Origin: Ricordea florida
Lineage: Eukaryota > Cnidaria > Anthozoa > Corallimorpharia > Ricordeidae
Direction of reading: 5' to 3'
Length of the DNA: 64,000 bases
Assembly (NCBI GenBank): GCA_949710005.1
Contig: OX453272.1
Span: 5,022,173-5,086,172, forward strand
Shown: in pieces, positions 59,080-64,000 of the stretch
Numbering within the stretch: position 1 is the stretch's first letter
How the letters are laid out: each line of letters opens with the position of its first letter
Program-made: the position numbers and the translations under genes
Notes under the pieces: generated by a model
Databases searched by the model: none
What the model was told of the DNA's origin: nothing
Seen by the model: the letters and a program-made list of their open reading frames with translations, nothing else

Positions 59080-59298
59080 TTTCTATAATCAAAACCTTAA
59101 CAAAAATTTGCATTGACGTAATCACATTCCTGAGCGACGTTAGAAACCGACCTTTTTGAAGTAAACATAAAATCTACTTTTCGATTACAAATCCACTTTA
59201 CATTTTGCTTGTTGCTATGTCGTAAAAGTATGCAATCTATTGTTCTACACGTGAACACTAATTTACAAACAATGATAATCACGTGAAATGGTCATGAA

Positions 59299-60882
59299 CT
59301 ACCGAAATAGATACCACGCTAAGCCACCAGCGACAACCATAAATGCTAATATATTCTTTTCATGCTGCGTTGAGTCAATATTATTTTCCTGTTTCGTTGA
59401 GTCTGTTTGTGTAGAGTCTTTTTTCATCGGTGGTTTTGATTCTTTCTCAACTATATGAGGTAACTTTACCTTTGAAGATCCCATGTTATGACTTATTCCA
59501 ACCTGTTTTGCTTCAGTGTTTAGGGAATTATTCACTCCAAAATTCATATCATTACTCGCTTTCATAAGTTTGTTGTTAAAACCAGTCACGCTTTCAGTGT
59601 TGATTATCGTATTACTTGGCATTAACCATACACCAGGAGCAATAGCTAAATCGAGCCGCAATTTTGCTTCTTGTACAGCTAATTGATATCTTTGGATAGA
59701 ACTAGAAATGTCATTCTCGATCACACTACTTTCAAATAAAGATAAGAATTCTTGTTGAGTCTCGATCGCCCCACCACCATTACCATAAATCGAATTTCTA
59801 GTGTTGACTTGTGCACCCAATATACAGTAAACAAAAGCTTCAGCGGATCGATTCAATCTACCAAGTCCAGATTTAGTGAGTCCATGACCACTTGTTGGGA
59901 TAAACCAAGCATATTTAAAATCAACAAAGTCATCATTACGTATAAATGAGATTAGATTACCCTTTTCTTTCTTACCTCCTTCATCAGCGAATTTACCACC
60001 TTCACCGGGCCATTGATCTGCTTCATGATCGTAATTTCTTACAATATGCACATTTTGATATCCCCCACCTTTTCCATGATATCCAGAACCATAATCAAGG
60101 AATATATCTCCTAATCCTCCGTTTCTACCACCTTTCCATCTAAAGTCAGCCAAAGGCTGGGACCCACTCCGCGGAAAGTCAGAATTATTACTAACCCCAA
60201 ATTCAGCACACAATCTTTGATATGCTACTTTATTGTATGGATTGTTGTTTATTACAAAGGGTTGCTCATCAGGTAAGGGAAGACTTAATTCATATAATAT
60301 CCTCCTTATTGTGAAATACACATGAAACTTTATAAAACTACTCACTACTTTAGGGTAATTTAGACTTTCAAAAGGACTTATACCACAACCAGATGTTGCA
60401 CACCAAACTGCAAAGTTAAGTTGTTGAGGCCAATAATTCATATCTGGTGCATTCAACCATTTTCTACTCTGTTTTCCAAATTTGAAAGTCACAACTTGTG
60501 ATGTAAATATGTTTCTCATCTTTGTTGTAAATTTCTTCGTATTTGATACATATATATCCTGTTCAGTCAACATTTTTGTAATATCACTTGAAAAGTCATC
60601 AAAATCAATAGCGGGTATTGGATAAGATTGATTTGTTAATGTTAAACTCTTGGGGAATGAACTCAATTCTACATCATCCAGTCCTAAATCTTTCCATAAA
60701 AGTTTTTTCAAACGGGGCGATAGGTCATCAGTCCATGTTTTTCCAGTGGGGTCATCATTAGACATTATTGTTATACCATTCACTTTCCACTTAATGTACC
60801 CTCCATAAGGATCAGCTACAACTTCAAATTGACCTGTATCAGCCTTTGGGTACATATTTCTGAAATCATTGTATAATCCCAT
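59299..60882 (-). CDS. Unknown 527-aa protein with C-terminal membrane anchor
   Basis: This is the largest intact product of the virus-like block. It starts MGLYNDFRNMYPKADTGQ. It has a mixed alpha/beta body with aromatic-rich stretches (PQQLNFAVWCATSGCGI), a glycine-rich, probably exposed segment (GYHGKGGGYQNVHI, PGEGGKFADEGGKK) and a helical part (QRYQLAVQEAKLRLDLAIA). A low-complexity Ser/Thr/Gln/Lys linker then leads to a single C-terminal membrane segment (ILAFMVVAGGLAWYLF) followed by Arg. The layout suits a surface or structural protein held by a tail anchor. I recognise no family. A TTTAAAAGT box lies 27 bases before the ATG. Confidence 0.75.
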   Translation of the reverse strand: MGLYNDFRNMYPKADTGQFEVVADPYGGYIKWKVNGITIMSNDDPTGKTWTDDLSPRLKKLLWKDLGLDDVELSSFPKSLTLTNQSYPIPAIDFDDFSSDITKMLTEQDIYVSNTKKFTTKMRNIFTSQVVTFKFGKQSRKWLNAPDMNYWPQQLNFAVWCATSGCGISPFESLNYPKVVSSFIKFHVYFTIRRILYELSLPLPDEQPFVINNNPYNKVAYQRLCAEFGVSNNSDFPRSGSQPLADFRWKGGRNGGLGDIFLDYGSGYHGKGGGYQNVHIVRNYDHEADQWPGEGGKFADEGGKKEKGNLISFIRNDDFVDFKYAWFIPTSGHGLTKSGLGRLNRSAEAFVYCILGAQVNTRNSIYGNGGGAIETQQEFLSLFESSVIENDISSSIQRYQLAVQEAKLRLDLAIAPGVWLMPSNTIINTESVTGFNNKLMKASNDMNFGVNNSLNTEAKQVGISHNMGSSKVKLPHIVEKESKPPMKKDSTQTDSTKQENNIDSTQHEKNILAFMVVAGGLAWYLFR

Positions 60883-60908
60883 CTTATTATTTACGTTGAT
60901 AACATGTT

Positions 60909-60917
60909 ACTTTTAAA
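60909..60917 (-). promoter_or_regulatory. Upstream box TTTAAAAGT of the 527-aa gene
   Basis: A variant of the shared box, 27 bases before the ATG at 60882. Confidence 0.5.
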
Positions 60918-61002
60918 TCATCTATGGTTTATTTCTAATACCGTTCTTTTCTAATACCAGCAAAACAATTACATCCCACAGGAGTTCTTTCATATGAAAT
61001 TT

Positions 61003-61632
61003 TCAGCGTTCTCGACCGGTTAGATCTTTTAATATTTCCGCTCGAACCTCTGTTCTTATCTGATTCATATTTAAATTTTTTTCAGTATCTTTCCGAGTTT
61101 TTTGACGGATTTCTAGTTTTAGTTTTTCAAACTTTTCCACCTCTGATAAAATTAAAGAAAATTCTTGATCAGAGATAGCGTTATCTTTTAGTGCCTTTGA
61201 AACCAAGTCGTGAATTGTATTTACTTTTGCTTTTGCTAGAGAAACTGTCTGTTCATGTTTACTAACTTTATGTGAAAGTCTTTTAGAAGCTGTACCAAAT
61301 CCAACCGATATTCCACCACAAACACCACCGACAACACCTAATGGGATACCAACAACAGCACCAAAACCAGTAAGAGAGGTACCCAATCCACTTGCAGATA
61401 GGATAACTGAAAACACCCCACTACTAACACTGATTTTTGTAAATATTCCTCTCGCTCTATTGTATTTTTTCCTAACATCCTCGTAATGTTTTATTTCCTT
61501 TTGAAGATTATTTAGTACTTCACATGACTTTTGCAGTCTGAAATTATTTGGATCACCATTCATAGGTAATTGTGGATAAATCGAGCTTTGCTCGGGACCG
61601 GCCACACCGTAAATTCTATTGTAGTCTTCCAT
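61003..61632 (-). CDS. Unknown 209-aa membrane protein with Gly-rich helical hairpin
   Basis: The N terminus is polar. A predicted helical stretch (EVLNNLQKEIKHYEDVRKKY) precedes two closely spaced hydrophobic segments rich in Gly, Ser and Val (SSGVFSVILSASGLG, GFGAVVGIPLGVVGGVCGGI) at about residues 70-110. A second long charged helical region follows (LSHKVSKHEQTVSLAKAKVN to the end). Coiled coil, Gly-rich hairpin, coiled coil is reminiscent of membrane-inserting or pore-type proteins, but no family is recognised. The shared TTTAAAGAT box lies 26 bases before the ATG. Confidence 0.7.
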   Translation of the reverse strand: MEDYNRIYGVAGPEQSSIYPQLPMNGDPNNFRLQKSCEVLNNLQKEIKHYEDVRKKYNRARGIFTKISVSSGVFSVILSASGLGTSLTGFGAVVGIPLGVVGGVCGGISVGFGTASKRLSHKVSKHEQTVSLAKAKVNTIHDLVSKALKDNAISDQEFSLILSEVEKFEKLKLEIRQKTRKDTEKNLNMNQIRTEVRAEILKDLTGRER

Positions 61633-61657
61633 ATTGTATTTTACTGATCAACACGAT

Positions 61658-61666
61658 ATCTTTAAA
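61658..61666 (-). promoter_or_regulatory. Upstream box TTTAAAGAT of the 209-aa gene
   Basis: An exact TTTAAAGAT, 26 bases before the ATG at 61632, followed by TTGATCAGTAAAA as in the next genes. Confidence 0.6.
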
Positions 61667-61684
61667 TTGATACGAACAGATTTG

Positions 61685-62647
61685 TTACCGTCTCTTATTT
61701 TTAAATTGGTCCACAAAATATAGAACCACAGCTAATATCAATAACCAAGCATTCTTACCTAAAAATCCAATAACCTCACCAGCTGTTTTGAATAAAAAGC
61801 TAACTATTGCACCAACCATTCCTGGTAATATTTCACCAAGTTTTTTACCTATAGTTTTCAAACCATTACCGACACCTTTACCCAATGTTTTTAGTCCATT
61901 AGAAAGATTAGAAACGATAACACCTATTATTATACCAACAGCACTCATAACAGCGAAGACTGTAAAACCATACTTTTTGAAAATAGCCTTCACACGATCA
62001 CGTAATGACATTCTATTTTGTATTCTATCTCTCTCACTCTCAATGTTTGATATATCATTCTCTTCATCAGTAATTTCTCTATTTAGATTTTCAAGCTCGT
62101 TATTTTCCTCAGGTGTCTTAAGCGGCTTATCCTCAAGGAATTTTACCTTCTCAATCTTTTTAGTTAGTGTTTCTTTTTTCTTAGTAATTTCAATATCCAT
62201 ATCTTCAACAACATCTTCTGCTCTTTTACCTAAAGCATTTTTTAATTGATCAGGAAGTTTTTTACTTTTAGTTTTAAAATTTTTTAATTCACCATCCAAA
62301 AGAACATAATCAGCCGCTTTTCCTCTGTTTAATTTAACGGCAGGTAATTTTATTCCTTCTCCGATATCTTTTAAAAATGTTATAAAACTTTTAAATTTTG
62401 CACGTGGATAGATCCTTTTGATTTCCTCTTCAGCTTCTTCTTGTTCTTCCATCTTAAAACCTAAAAAGGGTTGTTTTTCACCACCAAATGAAGTTTCTTG
62501 TTCATAATCATCAGGGTAAGTTGGAATAGCGGTGGATGTATTTGGAGATAAATAAATTGTTTCATCATTACCACTACCACCAACATCTTTTGATTTATTT
62601 AGTTCAGTTGGATCAATATCTTCTGGTAAATATCCTCCTTCTGCCAT
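61685..62647 (-). CDS. Unknown 320-aa protein with coiled coil and C-terminal membrane segments
   Basis: The N-terminal ~80 residues are acidic and disordered. About 110-225 is highly charged and helical, with a long coiled coil (RDRIQNRMSLRDRVKAIFKK at its end). Three hydrophobic segments follow: VFAVMSAVGIIIGVIVSNLS, PGMVGAIVSFLFKTAGEVI and AWLLILAVVLYFVDQF. A short basic tail KNKRR ends the protein. It is probably a multi-pass membrane protein with a large internal domain. A TTTAAAGAT box lies 24 bases upstream. No family is recognised. Confidence 0.7.
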   Translation of the reverse strand: MAEGGYLPEDIDPTELNKSKDVGGSGNDETIYLSPNTSTAIPTYPDDYEQETSFGGEKQPFLGFKMEEQEEAEEEIKRIYPRAKFKSFITFLKDIGEGIKLPAVKLNRGKAADYVLLDGELKNFKTKSKKLPDQLKNALGKRAEDVVEDMDIEITKKKETLTKKIEKVKFLEDKPLKTPEENNELENLNREITDEENDISNIESERDRIQNRMSLRDRVKAIFKKYGFTVFAVMSAVGIIIGVIVSNLSNGLKTLGKGVGNGLKTIGKKLGEILPGMVGAIVSFLFKTAGEVIGFLGKNAWLLILAVVLYFVDQFKNKRR

Positions 62648-62670
62648 GATTTTTTACCAATTAGTAAGAA

Positions 62671-62679
62671 ATCTTTAAA
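62671..62679 (-). promoter_or_regulatory. Upstream box TTTAAAGAT of the 320-aa gene
   Basis: It reads TTTAAAGATTTCTTACTAAT on the minus strand, then a T/A-rich tract to the ATG; 24 bases from box to ATG. The same extended string stands before the 72-aa gene. Confidence 0.65.
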
Positions 62680-62689
62680 CGTGCAAAGC

Positions 62690-62725
62690 ACACCGCTGCA
62701 GAGCAGTAGACCCTTTAGGGTCGCG
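62690..62725. terminator. Cluster of three short GC-rich hairpins
   Basis: CTGCAGAGCAG, ACCCTTTAGGGT and the neighbouring GTGCAAAGCAC (62681-62691) are short palindromes packed in an AT-rich gap. They lie between the end of the 139-aa gene and the box of the 320-aa gene. Hairpins at gene ends are used for 3'-end formation in some large DNA viruses; that role here is inference. Confidence 0.4.
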
Positions 62726-62748
62726 AAGCAAATTAATCACACACTTTA

Positions 62749-63168
62749 CTAAAAGAATTTACTAGCTATATAACCTAATGATAACATACCACCGCCTACA
62801 TATAACATTTCACCCGTCTTTTGATTATCACTGGGTGTATAATAATCCGCAAAGCGGGGCTCTTTCAGAGTTTCAGAGAATTTTGGTTCGTGCATTTGAC
62901 TATAAAATTTCAAAGCTTCATCGGTATTAGAAATATTTTTTAATGCTTGATATTTAGCATCCTTTTGTTGTACTTTCCAATCAATGAGATTCTGTCTTTT
63001 TTCTTGATATGCAGCATAATCTTTTTGATATTTTTCTAATGCCTTATCGTGTCGTATTCTTTCCACATCTGTTTTATCACCTGATAGATATTTTGCAAGA
63101 TATGAGCCGCCAACAAATGTAGTTGCATTCAATATAGCTCCTCCAACCATCATTGCTATTGTTGCCAT
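62749..63168 (-). CDS. Unknown 139-aa protein with hydrophobic ends and central charged helix
   Basis: The N terminus MATIAMMVGGAILNATTFVG is a hydrophobic helix, and the C terminus GEMLYVGGGMLSLGYIASKF is a second one. Between them lies a charged, Gln/Lys-rich helical stretch (EKYQKDYAAYQEKRQNLIDW). It may be a double-anchored small membrane protein. The upstream box is the diverged ATTAAGGAT, 28 bases before the ATG. No family is recognised. Confidence 0.7.
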   Translation of the reverse strand: MATIAMMVGGAILNATTFVGGSYLAKYLSGDKTDVERIRHDKALEKYQKDYAAYQEKRQNLIDWKVQQKDAKYQALKNISNTDEALKFYSQMHEPKFSETLKEPRFADYYTPSDNQKTGEMLYVGGGMLSLGYIASKFF

Positions 63169-63195
63169 GTTTCTTCGCTTCGCACAGGTCTATAA

Positions 63196-63204
63196 ATCCT
63201 TAAT
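63196..63204 (-). promoter_or_regulatory. Diverged upstream box ATTAAGGAT of the 139-aa gene
   Basis: The weakest of the six boxes, at the expected position 28 bases before the ATG at 63168. Confidence 0.35.
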
Positions 63205-63258
63205 TTGAGGTTCCTCCCTCGCTTCGCTCAGTTCGGTAGAATCAATCGAATATTGGCC

Positions 63259-63271
63259 CCGGCTAAGCCGG
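63259..63271. terminator. Hairpin CCGGCTTAGCCGG overlapping the stop of the 72-aa gene
   Basis: A perfect 5-bp stem with a 3-base loop covers the TAG stop at 63263-63265 and the bases after it. It is GC-rich within an AT-rich context. A similar hairpin, AGCC GACA GGCT, lies at 63530-63541 after the next gene upstream. Confidence 0.4.
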
Positions 63272-63481
63272 TAATATCTTTTGATCCTCTAAATATGTTT
63301 TTAGATACATACTACCTGACAATACAGCGACCCATTTAGCATAGTTTGTAATACTTGAGGATGGATCGTTCATAAATGATTCTTTCATAGCCTTTTTAGC
63401 TACATAACCAACACCAGCTGCTAATCCGATAAGGACTGCAGAATCAGTAACAGTTTTCACAAGTTTGTTTTCGTTTGACAT
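63263..63481 (-). CDS. Unknown 72-aa small membrane protein
   Basis: A short Lys/Asn-containing N terminus, then a hydrophobic helix (VLIGLAAGVGYVAKK), then a second weaker one (YAKWVAVLSGSMYLKTYL), ending in a polar tail. It has a strong upstream box and the same 3' hairpin type as its neighbours, which supports its being real despite the small size. No family is recognised. Confidence 0.65.
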   Translation of the reverse strand: MSNENKLVKTVTDSAVLIGLAAGVGYVAKKAMKESFMNDPSSSITNYAKWVAVLSGSMYLKTYLEDQKILPA

Positions 63482-63506
63482 GATTTTTTTACTACATCAG
63501 TAAGAA

Positions 63507-63515
63507 ATCTTTAGA
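63507..63515 (-). promoter_or_regulatory. Upstream box TCTAAAGAT of the 72-aa gene
   Basis: TCTAAAGATTTCTTACTGAT, 26 bases before the ATG at 63481. It is nearly identical over 20 bases to the box region of the 320-aa gene. Confidence 0.6.
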
Positions 63516-63597
63516 CCGATTATATCTGAAGCCGACAGGCTTTAATCTCTTAGCAGGTCCGTATATGAAACTACTTATTTCATCTTTAGATTCGTAC

Positions 63598-64000
63598 TTA
63601 TAACATTCCTATTTTAAGTGGAGCTGGTCCTGTGGGCCGTGGTTGTGGTGTAGGAATCTTTGTAGGTTGTGGTCTTTGGAGAACTTGTGATACCGTAGGA
63701 CAAGCGGGTATTCTGTTTTCCTTCGGGTCTTTCTTATAATATCTCATAAACATGTCAAATGCTGTAAACCCTATTCCAACAATGGATAATACAGTTGTAA
63801 AAGATAGCTCTGAAAGCCATGCTTTTGATTCACTCTCTGTATTTTTATTTTCCTTTTGCTCCGCGGCCCGTAGGGTCTCTTCTTCCTGTTTAATTTGCTC
63901 CTCAGCTCGTAGGGTCTCTCTTGCTAATGCTTCTTTTGCTTTTTTATTATATTCAGCTAATTTCTTACCAGCAGCGACTTTTTTAGGATCTTTCTCTTTC
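63598..64000 (-). CDS. Partial unknown protein, C-terminal 133 residues, one membrane segment
   Basis: The frame is open from the window end to a TAA at 63598-63600; the start lies beyond the window. The visible part begins with a Lys/Glu/Ala-rich coiled coil that includes two similar ETLRAEEQ/ETLRAAEQ units. One membrane segment follows (FTTVLSIVGIGFTAFDMFM), then a Pro/Gln-rich tail (PQPTKIPTPQPRPTGPAP). The layout, coiled coil then single anchor, resembles the other membrane proteins of the block. A hairpin at 63530-63541 lies after its stop. Confidence 0.7.
   Translation of the reverse strand, partial: KEKDPKKVAAGKKLAEYNKKAKEALARETLRAEEQIKQEEETLRAAEQKENKNTESESKAWLSELSFTTVLSIVGIGFTAFDMFMRYYKKDPKENRIPACPTVSQVLQRPQPTKIPTPQPRPTGPAPLKIGML

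Larger units (their letters stand above)
55220..64000. mobile_element. Endogenous DNA-virus-like or virus-derived element (left part; continues past window)
   Basis: The block differs from the flanking host DNA in four ways. It is strongly AT-rich with A/T-ending codons. Its genes lack introns. They are packed with 40-250-base gaps. Six of seven minus-strand genes have the same upstream box. Gene order is two plus-strand genes then seven minus-strand genes, converging at 58351-58411. The products include a Cys/His-repeat protein, several small membrane proteins, a 527-residue tail-anchored protein and a beta-rich protein. This is the pattern of a DNA virus or polinton-like element. No capsid, polymerase, ATPase, protease or integrase can be named inside the window, so the class is open. 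The left edge is inferred from composition. Confidence 0.65.

Noticed and set aside
59097..59282. 61-codon ORF between the 211- and 527-aa genes
   Set aside because: It lacks the upstream box of the block and has no recognisable feature; it is probably chance in a 250-base gap.

Overview
The window looks like nuclear DNA of an anthozoan, most likely a stony coral. The evidence is metazoan genes with many small GT-AG exons, a cnidarian-type complement (chordin, CARD-caspase, RER1, carbohydrate sulfotransferase), a CR1/L2-like LINE, tRNA-derived SINEs and many foldback MITEs. The species cannot be named from the sequence.

Layout. 1-640: last coding exon of an unknown plus-strand gene. 641-6939: no gene; foldback elements, a ~135-bp tandem array and a degenerate GTCA-rich satellite. 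6940-9199 (minus): a complete type II Golgi carbohydrate sulfotransferase in three exons, one of 17 bp. 9200-16995: repeat-rich spacer with a long trinucleotide tract and a 106-bp minisatellite. 16996-33846 (plus): a 21-exon chordin gene (signal peptide, vWC1, four CHRD repeats, vWC2-4; about 921 codons). 33847-39267: MITE/SINE-rich spacer and RER1 3'UTR. 39268-48510 (minus): RER1 in six exons, with a nearly full-length but 5'-truncated LINE in one intron. 51444-54444 (minus): a three-exon CARD-caspase.

55220-64000: the composition drops to strongly AT-rich, introns disappear and genes become tightly packed. Two plus-strand genes (a SAP/Rho-N-like plus Cys/His-repeat protein and a 169-residue acidic protein) face a minus-strand series of seven genes, the last cut by the window end. 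Several of these encode proteins with C-terminal or double membrane segments, and one is a beta-rich candidate jelly-roll protein. Six of the seven have a common TTTAAAGAT-like box 24-28 bases before the ATG; the promoter of the seventh is outside the window. I read this as the left part of an endogenous DNA-virus-like or large virus-derived element. I recognise no named family for its larger proteins and see no polymerase, integrase, ATPase or proven capsid in the window. A piggyBac element (TTAA duplication, catalytic core deleted) sits inside its first gene and breaks it.

The host genes show no functional link to one another. Chordin is a secreted BMP antagonist, RER1 an ER/Golgi retrieval receptor, the sulfotransferase a Golgi glycan-modifying enzyme and the caspase a cell-death initiator. 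The virus-like block is the most unusual region.
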